Shown here piece by piece: positions 35,404 through 45,287 of a DNA stretch of 64,000 nt. The position numbers were made by a program, and so were the translations under genes. This stretch comes from DAOTWC01 sp048499435. GTDB taxonomy: Bacteria; Chloroflexota; Anaerolineae; Aggregatilineales; Phototrophicaceae. Where the stretch lies: positions 124,001 to 188,000 of the forward strand of contig JASNZW010000002.1 in assembly GCA_048499435.1 (NCBI GenBank), written 5' to 3'. The notes beneath the pieces were generated by a model that did not search any database, was not told the origin of the DNA, and worked only from the letters and a program-made list of their open reading frames with translations. Each line of letters begins with the position of its first letter. The stretch's first letter is position 1.

Positions 35404-35746
35404 CCCCCTCTCCGTGGGGAAAGGGGGAGAGGGCGCGCGGCTGCAAGTCCCCCACACGCGAAACCTCACCCCCTGGCCCCCTCTCCGTGGGGAGAGGGGG
35501 AGGCAAGCAAGTGCGCGGCTGCAAGTCCCCTCTCTTATGGAGAGGGGATTTAGGGGTGAGGTTCCGTACCTCACCCCCTGGCCCCCTCTCCATGGGGAGA
35601 GGGGGAGACAAGCAAGCGCGCGGCTGCAAGTCCCCTCTCTTATGGAGAGGGGATTTAGGGGTGAGGTTCCGGTTAGGGATTTAGGGGTGAGGTTTCGTAC
35701 CTCACCCCCCGGCCCCCTCTCCGTGGGGAGAGGGGGAGAAGGGGCG
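35404..35746. repeat. Cluster of 100-nt nested-palindrome repeats
   Basis: Two full units (35463-35562 and 35568-35667) plus truncated copies before (35404-35460), between (35675-35693) and after (35699-35740). Each unit is bounded by a ten-base inverted repeat, ACCTCACCCC and GGGGTGAGGT, and contains two internal hairpins (CCCCCTCTCC with its complement, CCCCTCTC with its complement) around a conserved AAGCAAG core. Small reading frames here are by-products of the repeats. The rest of 35023-35817 shows nothing I can name. Confidence 0.85.
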
Positions 35747-35817
35747 CGGTCGCGACGGCGGCGCGGGCGCTAATAAGGAAAGGTGAACAACGGCTGCCAA
35801 CTGGCGGCTGACAACCA

Positions 35818-37182
35818 ATGCGTACGGACCTGGAACTCAAACGGTTTGCCCGCGACAGCGCCGGCAGCCTGGCGCGCGTGGTGGCCGTGAGCGCCATCAC
35901 CATCGGCACGTCGGTTGCGATCGCGCGCGGGGTGGGCACGGAGGGGCGCGGCCTGTATGAGCTGGCGCACCTGCTGCCGCTGGTGCTGGCGACGGTGCTC
36001 AACTTCGGCCTGACCTACGCCGCCGTCTATTACAGCGCGCGCGGCGATTACGACACGCCGACTATCGCCGCCAGCGGCGTCACGGTCGCGCTGCTGCTGA
36101 GCGCCGTTGGGCTGGGCATCAGCGCGCTGCTGATCGTCTTCGGCGGCGTGACGCTCTTTCCCGGCGTGCCGCCCGACCTGCTGTGGCTGGGGCTGCTGCC
36201 GCTGCCGCTGCTGTATCTCAACCAGGCGCTGCTGCCCATCTTCCAGGGCAGGCAGGATTTCCGTGCTTACAACCTGGTGCAGCTCGTGCCGGGGGTGGTG
36301 ACGCTGGCGCTGATCGTCGTGTTTGTGTGGGGGCTGAACGGCGGCGTGGCCGGGGTGCTGCTGGCGGTGGCCGCCGGCAGCCTGGCCGGTTTGCTCGTTA
36401 GCCTGCGCCTGCTGCGCCCGCACAGCGGCCCGCTCTGGCGGCTGTTCACGCTGCGCCTGCACTGGCCTTACGTGCGCCGCGCCGTCGTCTTCGGCCTGAA
36501 GATGCAGGCCAACGTTATCCTAGTCTTTCTGCTGCTGCGCGTGGATGTCTGGCTGCTTAACCTGATCGGCCAGGACGCGGCGGCGGTCGGCGTATACGGC
36601 ATCGCTGTGGCGCTGGCCGAGCGCGTGTTGACGTTCGGCTCGCTGACTTCCGCCGTGATTCTGCCGCGCATCGCGTCGTGGGACGGCGATGAGGACCGGC
36701 GCAGCCAGCTCACGGCGCTCACCGCGCGCCACACGCTGTGGCTGAGCCTCGCGCTGGCCGCCGCGATTCTGCTGCTGGGCGAGCCGTTTATTGTGCTGCT
36801 CTACGGCGAAGCCTTCCGCCCGGCGGCGCTGGCGCTGGCGCTGCTGCTGCCGGGGATCGTGTTCCACAACCTGTCAAACGTCGTCGGGTCAGATATCATC
36901 GGGCGGGGCCGCCCGCTGGCGACCACGCCGCACGCCGCCATCGCCCTGGCGCTGAACGTGGCCCTTAACCTGCTGCTGATTCCGCACTATAGTTTCGCCG
37001 GGGCCGCCGCCGCCGCCTCTCTCAGCTACGCCTATTTCAGCCTGGCGTGCCTGTGGATTTTCCGGCGCGACAGCGGCACGCCCTGGCGCGACCTGCTGCT
37101 GCTCAACCGCGAGGACCTGCGCCGTCTGGGGCGCGGGGCGCAGGCGGCGCGGCGGCGGCTGCGGGCGCTGGCCGGCCGCTAG
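35818..37182 (+). CDS. Polysaccharide flippase (Wzx/MATE-like)
   Basis: A 454-residue membrane protein with about twelve to fourteen hydrophobic helices and the layout of the oligosaccharide-flipping MOP superfamily: GRGLYELAHLLPLVLATVLNFGLTYAAVYY near the start, YLNQALLPIFQGRQDF in the middle, and LEAD-free Arg-rich C-terminus (RRRLRALAGR). It should move lipid-linked sugars across the membrane. No good ribosome-binding site stands just before the ATG at 35818. It starts the glycan cluster; the glycosyltransferase gene follows 19 bases later. Confidence 0.82.
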   Translation: MRTDLELKRFARDSAGSLARVVAVSAITIGTSVAIARGVGTEGRGLYELAHLLPLVLATVLNFGLTYAAVYYSARGDYDTPTIAASGVTVALLLSAVGLGISALLIVFGGVTLFPGVPPDLLWLGLLPLPLLYLNQALLPIFQGRQDFRAYNLVQLVPGVVTLALIVVFVWGLNGGVAGVLLAVAAGSLAGLLVSLRLLRPHSGPLWRLFTLRLHWPYVRRAVVFGLKMQANVILVFLLLRVDVWLLNLIGQDAAAVGVYGIAVALAERVLTFGSLTSAVILPRIASWDGDEDRRSQLTALTARHTLWLSLALAAAILLLGEPFIVLLYGEAFRPAALALALLLPGIVFHNLSNVVGSDIIGRGRPLATTPHAAIALALNVALNLLLIPHYSFAGAAAAASLSYAYFSLACLWIFRRDSGTPWRDLLLLNREDLRRLGRGAQAARRRLRALAGR

Positions 37183-37201
37183 CGCCGCCGAAAGGTTTTG
37201 C

Positions 37202-38176
37202 ATGACACCCAGTGAAAGCACGGCGCTGCCGTTAGTCAGCATTGGCATGCCGGTTTACAACGGCGCTCACACTGTCCGCCGCGCGCTTGATTCGCTGCTG
37301 GCACAGGATTACGGCGATTTTGAACTGGTTATCTCGGACAACGCATCCACCGACGGCTCTTGGGATGTTCTCCAGGAATACGCCGCGCGCGATCCACGCA
37401 TCAAGCTGTCCCGTAATAACCAGAATCGCGGCGCGGCCTACAACTTCAACCGCGTTTTTGAGCTGGCGCAGGGGGAGTACTTCATGTGGGCCGCCTGCGA
37501 CGACTGGTGGGAAACGGGTTTTATCAGCGTATGCCTGCAGCGCCTTACCGCTGACCCAGCGGCTGTTGGATGCTATGCCGGAGATTACCCTATTCCGGGC
37601 GACCGTGTCGCGCAGATGGCAAGCGCCGCCCCCTGGGAGCGGGTGCAGGGGGTGGCGCGCGGGTGGGCCGGGTCATCGGTAATGATCTACGGCGTCTTTC
37701 GCAGGGACGCGCTGGGCCAGGCGCTGCCTGTCCTGAATCTCGAAGCGCCCGATGGGGTTATCCTGCTGCGCCTGGCGGCGTGCGGGCCGCTGATCTATCT
37801 GTCGCAGCCAATGCATCACTATATTGTCAGCCGCCGCAATGCTATTACGCGGCTTAGGTCTATGGGCCGGAAAGCCAACTTCTGGAATCTTCTAAAATGG
37901 GATGTGGGGCTTGCGCGGGCGATGATTCGGGCCGTGTGGCACGCGCCGGGTATCGGTTTTGGGCTGCGCCTGCACATGGCTGGAACCGCATTGACTTTTG
38001 CGGCTGGCATCTGCGGCTGGCCTTATCCGATGCGCGTAATTTCACGTTATATCGCCACGATTATACCGGCATCTGCGTTCTATCCGGTGTTCAAACGCTT
38101 GCATGCTCACCCGCGGCTGCTTAACCAGATGCGGCGGCTGACCGGTATGCACCTGAACTTGCCGCCCGATGTCTGA
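37202..38176 (+). CDS. Family 2 glycosyltransferase
   Basis: A 324-residue GT-A fold glycosyltransferase. The N-terminal PLVSIGMPVYNGAHTVRRAL and VISDNASTDGSWDVL segments bind the nucleotide sugar, and the metal-binding Asp pair is in WAACDDWW (a DDW variant of DxD). The C-terminal ~60 residues are hydrophobic and may touch the membrane. AAAGG precedes the ATG at 37202. It lies between the flippase and a methyltransferase, so it probably extends a surface glycan; donor and acceptor are unknown. Confidence 0.9.
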   Translation: MTPSESTALPLVSIGMPVYNGAHTVRRALDSLLAQDYGDFELVISDNASTDGSWDVLQEYAARDPRIKLSRNNQNRGAAYNFNRVFELAQGEYFMWAACDDWWETGFISVCLQRLTADPAAVGCYAGDYPIPGDRVAQMASAAPWERVQGVARGWAGSSVMIYGVFRRDALGQALPVLNLEAPDGVILLRLAACGPLIYLSQPMHHYIVSRRNAITRLRSMGRKANFWNLLKWDVGLARAMIRAVWHAPGIGFGLRLHMAGTALTFAAGICGWPYPMRVISRYIATIIPASAFYPVFKRLHAHPRLLNQMRRLTGMHLNLPPDV

Positions 38177-38316
38177 ACGCAGCTACATCAGTCGCTGGCA
38201 GCTCATCGGCGGGGCCGGCAGTGCCGCCTCTGCGGTTGACGGCATGGCACAGACTGGTTTGGCATGATATGCTTGCGCCTGCAAACCGCTGAGCAGCGGA
38301 GGAAACAGAGTTCCTG

Positions 38317-39126
38317 ATGACACAGCCTGACAGCCTGGAGAAGCGCGCCGCCAACCGCGGCGAGCGCCTGATCCCCGGCGTAAATTACAACGTCCCGGAG
38401 CTGGTGCGCCACCGCAATTCCTATGTGTTCTGGCAGCGCATTATCGAATACGACCGCGCGCACGGCCACGCGCAAGCCCCCATCCGCATCGTTGATTTCG
38501 GCAGCGGCGTTGGGCACGGCTGCGCCACGCTAGCGCAGATTCCCGGCAGCGTAGTCGTCGGCATTGATAACTCGCCAGCCGCGGTTGAATACGCGCGTCT
38601 GCACTATGCCGGCCCCAACATCAGCTATGTGGTGAGCGATCTGGCATCGTTCGTGGCCACCATGGACAGCTTCGACTATGTGGTGTCGCGCGGCGTGCTG
38701 GAACACATCCCTGACGGCCTGCGGATCGCGCGGGATGCGCGCTGGACGAAGCGCCTGCTGTTCGATGTGCCGTACAAAGACAGGCCGGGCAACCCGTTTC
38801 ACGTTCTGCACGATCTCGACGAAGCCTCATTTACAGATTTTGCTGGCGCGGAGCTGTTCTACCAGGATGCGGACGGCTTCACGTATGATGCGGCGCACAA
38901 GCCGAGCGACCCTGGCCCCAATATGATTATGTGTGTCGCTGCCGCGCCTGATCTGCCCGGCGTCGGCGCGCTGGGCTTTAGCTTTCCGCGGCGCTTCTGG
39001 TATCCAGAGCCAGACAGCCCGCTGTGGCAGTGGCAGGCGCAGCAGCGTGTCCCGCTGTACAAGCGGCTGTACAAACGGCTGCCCGTCAGGGTTCGTCTGG
39101 CCGTCAGCCGGCTGCGGTACGGATAG
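38317..39126 (+). CDS. Class I SAM-dependent methyltransferase
   Basis: A 269-residue methyltransferase. Motif I is VDFGSGVGHGCATLA (residues ~50-64), followed by VVGIDNSPAAVEYAR and the post-I YVVSRGVLEHIPDGLR. Methylation of a sugar or lipid-linked glycan is suggested by the neighbouring glycosyltransferase and sugar-nucleotide reductase. A GGAGGAA site lies 13 bases before the ATG, which is rather far. There is a 140-base gap from the glycosyltransferase in which no clear promoter was found. Confidence 0.85.
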   Translation: MTQPDSLEKRAANRGERLIPGVNYNVPELVRHRNSYVFWQRIIEYDRAHGHAQAPIRIVDFGSGVGHGCATLAQIPGSVVVGIDNSPAAVEYARLHYAGPNISYVVSDLASFVATMDSFDYVVSRGVLEHIPDGLRIARDARWTKRLLFDVPYKDRPGNPFHVLHDLDEASFTDFAGAELFYQDADGFTYDAAHKPSDPGPNMIMCVAAAPDLPGVGALGFSFPRRFWYPEPDSPLWQWQAQQRVPLYKRLYKRLPVRVRLAVSRLRYG

Positions 39127-39130
39127 CGCG

Positions 39131-40003
39131 ATGACCGCGCCGCCTATGACTCTGCTTATCATCGGCGGGGCCGGGATGCTCGGCCACCGCCTGCTGGCGG
39201 ACCTCAGCGCCGCTTACCCAACCTGGGCCACCGTCCGCGGCCGCCCGGACACGCTGGCCGCCCTGCCCGGCGTGGACCCCGCGCGCATCCTCAGCGGGGT
39301 GGACGCGCTGCGCTTCGAGAGCGTGGCGCGCGCCGTCGCCATCGCCCGGCCCGCCGTGGTGATCAACTGCGTTGGCCTCATCAAACAGCGCGCCGACGCC
39401 AGCGACCCGCTGCTCGCCATCGACATCAACGCGCGCTTTCCGCACCAGCTCGCCGCGCTGTGCGCCGCCGCCGGCGCGCGCCTGATCCACATCAGCACCG
39501 ACTGCGTGTTCGATGGCCGCCAGGGCCTGTACCGCGAGGACGACCCGGTCAGCGCGCAGGACGTGTACGGGCGCACGAAGGCGCTGGGCGAGGTCACGGA
39601 CCAGCCCGGCGCGCTGACGCTGCGCACGTCGCTGATCGGGCGCGAACTGGGCACGCGCTACGGCCTGCTGGAGTGGTTCCTGGCACAGCCGGGGCCGGTG
39701 ACAGGCTACACGCGCGCGGTGTTCAGCGGCTTCCCCACCGGCGAGGTCGCCGCCATCCTGCGCGACTACGTGCTGCCGCGCCCTGACCTGCACGGCCTGT
39801 ATCATCTGGCCGCCGCGCCGATCAGCAAGTACGATCTGCTGGCGCTGTTTAACGCCGCCTATCGACGCGCCGTCGAGATCATCCCCACCGAGCAGGTGGT
39901 GATTGACCGCAGCCTGGACGGCAGCCGCTTCAACGCCGCCACCGGCTTCGCGCCCAAACCGTGGGACGCGATGGTCGCGGCGCTGGCGCAGCCGCGCGCG
40001 TAA
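39131..40003 (+). CDS. RmlD-like sugar-nucleotide reductase (SDR superfamily)
   Basis: A 290-residue extended short-chain dehydrogenase. The NAD(P)-binding motif is IIGGAGMLGHRL (residues ~9-20), the active-site pair is in YGRTKALGE, and HISTDCVFDG is the serine-containing strand of dTDP-4-dehydrorhamnose reductases. The reading frame extends upstream to 38933, but those codons lie inside the methyltransferase gene; ATG 39131, four bases after that gene's stop, fits the family N-terminus. It likely makes or modifies a nucleotide sugar for this glycan cluster. Confidence 0.87.
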   Translation: MTAPPMTLLIIGGAGMLGHRLLADLSAAYPTWATVRGRPDTLAALPGVDPARILSGVDALRFESVARAVAIARPAVVINCVGLIKQRADASDPLLAIDINARFPHQLAALCAAAGARLIHISTDCVFDGRQGLYREDDPVSAQDVYGRTKALGEVTDQPGALTLRTSLIGRELGTRYGLLEWFLAQPGPVTGYTRAVFSGFPTGEVAAILRDYVLPRPDLHGLYHLAAAPISKYDLLALFNAAYRRAVEIIPTEQVVIDRSLDGSRFNAATGFAPKPWDAMVAALAQPRA

Positions 40004-40018
40004 GTTCCCCGCGCGCAA

Positions 40019-40233
40019 CGCACCGCCCGGCCCCACGCAACCGTACCGCCTGGCCCACACGCAACCTCACCCCCCGGCCCCACGCAACCTCACCCCCCGG
40101 CCCCACGCAACCTCACCCCCCGGCCCCACGCAACCTCACCCCCCGGCCCCCTCTCCGTGGGGAGAGGGGGAGACAAGCAAGCGCCGCGGTCGCAAGTCCC
40201 CTCTCCTAGGGAGAGGGGATTTAGGGGTGAGGT
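40019..40233. repeat. 23-nt tandem array joined to a 100-nt nested-palindrome repeat
   Basis: Three exact 23-base units (40064-40086, 40087-40109, 40110-40132) run into a full 101-nt repeat unit (40133-40233) with the same terminal inverted repeat ACCTCACCCC/GGGGTGAGGT and AAGCAAG core as the cluster at 35404-35746, in the same orientation. Two decayed 23-base copies lie before 40064. The array looks like slippage amplification of the element's left end. The 40234-40311 stretch shows nothing else. Confidence 0.85.
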
Positions 40234-40311
40234 TGTGCCAGCGCCAGCGTGCCCTGTTTGATAATTCCTGGCGCGCGGCCCGGTGGCCAGGCTAAGCGGG
40301 GATGGAAAAGC

Positions 40312-40332
40312 AAAAACCAGCGTGAAAGCTGG
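40312..40332 (-). terminator. Terminator of the tRNA-Ala gene
   Basis: Five-base-pair stem (40317-40321 with 40328-40332) with a T-run on the minus strand (AAAAA at 40312-40316). It lies 27 bases after the tRNA end. Confidence 0.6.
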
Positions 40333-40359
40333 CTCTTGTTCGACAAAATGCTCGTTAGG

Positions 40360-40432
<73 letters not shown>

Positions 40433-40446
40433 GTTAAGCTGCGCGA

Positions 40447-40475
40447 ATAGTATACCTGCCGCTGGCGCTTGTCAA
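40447..40475 (-). promoter_or_regulatory. Promoter of the tRNA-Ala gene
   Basis: On the minus strand: TTGACA (40470-40475), 17-base spacer, TACTAT (40447-40452), just upstream of the tRNA 5' end at 40432. TATACT with a 15-base spacer is an alternative -10. Confidence 0.6.
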
Positions 40476-40530
40476 GGTGAAGTTGTGTCTGGCGTTCACA
40501 GCATTCAATACGTTGTGAATAATATAAACG

Positions 40531-40559
40531 TTGCGCCGCCTGTACCCCGGTGTTATAAT
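40531..40559 (+). promoter_or_regulatory. Promoter of the succinate dehydrogenase operon
   Basis: TTGCGC (40531-40536), 17-base spacer and perfect TATAAT (40554-40559). It predicts a leader of about 70 bases before the TTG start at 40634. It is back to back with the tRNA promoter. Confidence 0.6.
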
Positions 40560-40633
40560 GCGATTCATAACGCGGCGCTCACGCGCGCCCCACTTCCTCA
40601 ATAATGCGTTCATTTTTCCCCAGGGAGGCTGCA

Positions 40634-41644
40634 TTGACTGCGCTTGTTACAACCGTTACCGGAATCCTGCGCTACCGGGGCGCTATCGGGCAGTGGAGTT
40701 GGGTGCTTCACCGCATTACCGGCTTAGGTGTCGTGCTCTTTTTTGTGCTGCACGTAATTGATACCTCATGGTCTGTGTTTTATCCCGAACTGTACGTGAA
40801 GGCCATCGCGGTCTATCAGACGCCGCTGTTCACCATCGGCGAGTTTCTGCTGGTCGCGGCGGTTATTTATCACGCCATCAACGGGCTGCGCATCGTTTAT
40901 TTTGACGCCCGCCCGCACCAGTGGCGCCACCAGCAGCGCGCGGCCTGGATCGTGCTGGCCGTCTCGTTTATCCTTTGTGTGCCCGTGTTTATTCTTATGT
41001 TCGGCCACGTGCTGCGCTTCTACCAGGAAGGCCACCCGGTGCTGAGCCTGGTTGAGGTGCTTGAGGCCCAACTGCCGTTCGTGGGCGGGATCGCGCTGGC
41101 GCTGGTCGCCGCCATCCTCTACTCAGGCGCCTACGGTGTGCTCGCCGGCGAACGCGCCCAGCAGCGCTTCGCGCCCCTCAAGGGCAGCCCGCTGGAGCGC
41201 GTGTGGTGGTCGTTTATGCGCCTCAGCGGCGTGCTGATCGTCCCGCTGGTGTTCGGCCACCTGGCTATGATGCACGTCGTTCAGGGCGTGTTCGATATCA
41301 CAGCCGCCAACTATGTGGTGGTAGGGACCGACGCCGTTAACGCCAGCGGAACCGCGGTCGAATTTGTCGCCAACCGCTGGAACGTGCTGATCGGCCCGCT
41401 GGCGATCTGGCGGCTGTACGATTTCGCGCTGCTGGCGCTGGTCACGCTGCACGCCTTCAACGGCCTGCGCTATGTCCTCACTGACTACACCATGAGCAGC
41501 CCGCTGCTGCGCCGCGCAATGGTCTACCTGTGCGTGATTGGTGCGGTGGTGCTGCTGGTAGTGGGAACCGGCGCGCTTATTGGCACAATTGACGACACGG
41601 CGATCGCTATGGCGCAGCAGGCTATGGAAAACCTCCATCCCTAA
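40634..41644 (+). CDS. sdhC: Succinate dehydrogenase membrane anchor, fused SdhC-SdhD
   Basis: A 336-residue heme-b anchor of complex II, long enough for both anchor subunits. The first half has QWSWVLHRITGLGVVLFFVLHV (residues 20-41) and YHAINGLRIVYFD; the second half repeats this pattern with WWSFMRLSGVLIVPLVFGHL (from ~187) and VTLHAFNGLRYVLTD, so each half keeps the S-x-R/H-R-x-S/T-G quinone-site motif and heme histidines. Start is TTG at 40634 with AGGGAGG five bases upstream; the ATG at 40604 has no such site. It heads the sdhCAB operon. No separate sdhD is present. Confidence 0.88.
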   Translation: MTALVTTVTGILRYRGAIGQWSWVLHRITGLGVVLFFVLHVIDTSWSVFYPELYVKAIAVYQTPLFTIGEFLLVAAVIYHAINGLRIVYFDARPHQWRHQQRAAWIVLAVSFILCVPVFILMFGHVLRFYQEGHPVLSLVEVLEAQLPFVGGIALALVAAILYSGAYGVLAGERAQQRFAPLKGSPLERVWWSFMRLSGVLIVPLVFGHLAMMHVVQGVFDITAANYVVVGTDAVNASGTAVEFVANRWNVLIGPLAIWRLYDFALLALVTLHAFNGLRYVLTDYTMSSPLLRRAMVYLCVIGAVVLLVVGTGALIGTIDDTAIAMAQQAMENLHP

Positions 41645-41693
41645 GGGTGTGGTTTTGCGTATTCAACCGCGATTGTGAGGAGCATACAACACC

Positions 41694-43517
<1,824 letters not shown>

Positions 43518-43550
43518 GCCGCAGCCGTTAGAGCAAAGACGAGGGACATA

Positions 43551-44303
43551 ATGGACGTAACTTTCAGAATACGGCGCTATAACCCCGAACACCCAACCAA
43601 CAAGCAGCCTTATTGGCAGGAATTCACGCTCACCGACGTTGCTGAGACCGACCGCGTGCTGGAGATGCTGCACCGCATCAAATGGGAGCAGGACGGCACG
43701 CTGTCCTTCCGGCGCTCATGCTCCAGCGGCATCTGCGGCTCAGACGCCATGCGCATCAACGGGCGCAACGCGCTGGCCTGCAAGCTGCTGGTTCGTGACG
43801 TAGGGGCCAGAATCCAGGTCGAGCCGATCCTGGGCCTGCCGGTGCTCAAGGACCTGATCGTGGATATGGAGCCGTTCTTCGCTCAGTATCGCGCCATCCT
43901 GCCGTACCTGATCAACGACAACCCCGTCCCCGCTGATGGCCGCGAGCGTTTGCAGTCGCCGGAGGACCGCGCGATCTACGACGACACCACCAACTGCATC
44001 CTGTGCGCCTGCTGTACCACATCCTGCCCCAGCTACTGGGCCAATGACCAGTATGTCGGCCCGGCGGCCATCGTTCAGGCGCACCGCTTCATCTTTGACA
44101 GCCGCGACCAGGCCACCGAGGAACGCCTGGACGTGATGGCGGACCCCAACGGCGTGTGGCGCTGCCGCACCATCTATAACTGCACGCCGGCCTGCCCGCG
44201 CGGCATTGAAGTTACGCGCGCCATCGGCGAGGTCAAGCTGGCGATCCGCAAAGGGTCGGCGCAGGGCATCATTGACCCGAAGAACGTCAAGGTTCACCAC
44301 TGA
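43551..44303 (+). CDS. sdhB: Succinate dehydrogenase iron-sulfur subunit
   Basis: A 250-residue electron-transfer subunit. The [2Fe-2S] ligands are in SCSSGICGSDAMRINGRNALAC, the [4Fe-4S] cysteines in CILCACCTTSCPSYW and the [3Fe-4S] ligand region in CRTIYNCTPACPRGI. It passes electrons from SdhA to the fused anchor. It ends the sdh operon and is followed by a terminator with a run of six T. Confidence 0.96.
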   Translation: MDVTFRIRRYNPEHPTNKQPYWQEFTLTDVAETDRVLEMLHRIKWEQDGTLSFRRSCSSGICGSDAMRINGRNALACKLLVRDVGARIQVEPILGLPVLKDLIVDMEPFFAQYRAILPYLINDNPVPADGRERLQSPEDRAIYDDTTNCILCACCTTSCPSYWANDQYVGPAAIVQAHRFIFDSRDQATEERLDVMADPNGVWRCRTIYNCTPACPRGIEVTRAIGEVKLAIRKGSAQGIIDPKNVKVHH

Positions 44304-44325
44304 GCGCAGCGCCGGGCGCTGCCTG

Positions 44326-44357
44326 GCAGGGGGGGCGCTGCCCCTCCCTGCTTTTTT
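44326..44357 (+). terminator. Terminator of the sdh operon
   Basis: GC-rich hairpin (GCAGGG...CCCTGC with a bulged T or G-U pair) at 44326-44351, followed directly by TTTTTT. Confidence 0.8.
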
Positions 44358-44432
44358 ATTCCGGGGCCTGGGGCGGCCCCGCTGCCGCCGGCGATCTTAA
44401 CGCCGCCGCCTGATTTCTTATGTTTAGCCTCA

Positions 44433-44461
44433 TTGACACAGAGAAATGTTGATGTTAATGT
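44433..44461 (+). promoter_or_regulatory. Promoter of the two-component system
   Basis: TTGACA (44433-44438), 17-base spacer, TAATGT (44456-44461). The TTG of this -35 also opens an in-frame reading frame, but it is then promoter rather than a start codon. Confidence 0.55.
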
Positions 44462-44537
44462 TACAGATGATGCAAGTTCATTACAGAGCAGTGCCGGCCT
44501 GTTACAGGCCGACGTGACTACCGGGGAGCACAGGCCC

Positions 44538-45278
44538 GTGACCAAGACAAAAGTGCTGGTTGTTGAGGACGATTTCAACATCAACAAGCTCATCACCGAC
44601 TACATGTCCGCCCAGGGCTATGAGACGGTTGGGTTTTCTGATGGCCCTGAGGCGCTGGACCATGTGCGCGAGAACGGTCTGCCGCACATCGCGCTGATTG
44701 ACCTCACCCTGCCGACCACGCACGGCTTCGAGCTGAGCGCGCAGTTGAAAACAATGGGCGACGTGCCCATCATTTTCGTCACCTCCACCAGCGACACCGA
44801 CACTATCGTGCAGGGCCTGAAGCGCTACGCCGACGACTTTATCGTCAAGCCGTTTGACCTGCGCGAGCTGGAAGCCCGCGTGCAGACTGTGCTGTCGCGC
44901 ATGCCCAGCCTGGACTACGCCAGCCAGCCGGTTGTCCGTGTGGACGACAACCTGTACATTGACTTCGCCCACAACCGCATTACCGTGGGCAGCAAGCTCT
45001 ACTCGCTCACGCCGACCGAGTCGATCCTGCTCCACGTGCTGATACGCAACGCCGGGCGGGTGGTCGAAAACCGCCTGCTGATCGCGCGCGTGTGGCCGTC
45101 GGAAGATGTGTACGAGGACACGCTGCGCGTCCACATGCACCGCCTGCGCCGCAAGCTCGAATCCGACTCGCACCACCCCCATTACATTCGCACCGAGCGC
45201 GGTGTCGGCTATATGTTCACGGTGCGCCCGCCTGAAGTCACAGGCCCTAACGACGCCCAGAACAGCGACGCCAGCTAA
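44538..45278 (+). CDS. OmpR-family response regulator
   Basis: A 246-residue two-domain regulator. The receiver domain has VLVVEDDFNINKL with acidic pocket D11-D12, phospho-acceptor D55 in LIDLTLP, Thr in FVTSTSD and Lys in FIVKPFDLRE. The C-terminal winged helix has the recognition part YEDTLRVHMHRLRRKLE and the RGVGYMF hairpin. I place the start at GTG 44538, with GGGGAG upstream; the earlier TTG at 44433 lies in the -35 of the promoter. The kinase gene follows nine bases later, and the sdh operon lies just upstream. Confidence 0.88.
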   Translation: MTKTKVLVVEDDFNINKLITDYMSAQGYETVGFSDGPEALDHVRENGLPHIALIDLTLPTTHGFELSAQLKTMGDVPIIFVTSTSDTDTIVQGLKRYADDFIVKPFDLRELEARVQTVLSRMPSLDYASQPVVRVDDNLYIDFAHNRITVGSKLYSLTPTESILLHVLIRNAGRVVENRLLIARVWPSEDVYEDTLRVHMHRLRRKLESDSHHPHYIRTERGVGYMFTVRPPEVTGPNDAQNSDAS

Positions 45279-45287
45279 CGCACGGCG

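Noticed and set aside
35414..35773. Small proline/glycine-rich open frames
   Set aside because: They lie in the nested-palindrome repeats and their peptide repeats simply mirror the DNA repeat units.
40064..40132. Possible CRISPR array
   Set aside because: The 23-base units are directly adjacent with no spacers, and no cas genes are present.
44433..44537. N-terminal extension of the response regulator from a TTG
   Set aside because: The TTG is the first part of a TTGACA -35 element with a 17-base spacer, has no ribosome-binding site, and the extension has no receiver-domain similarity.
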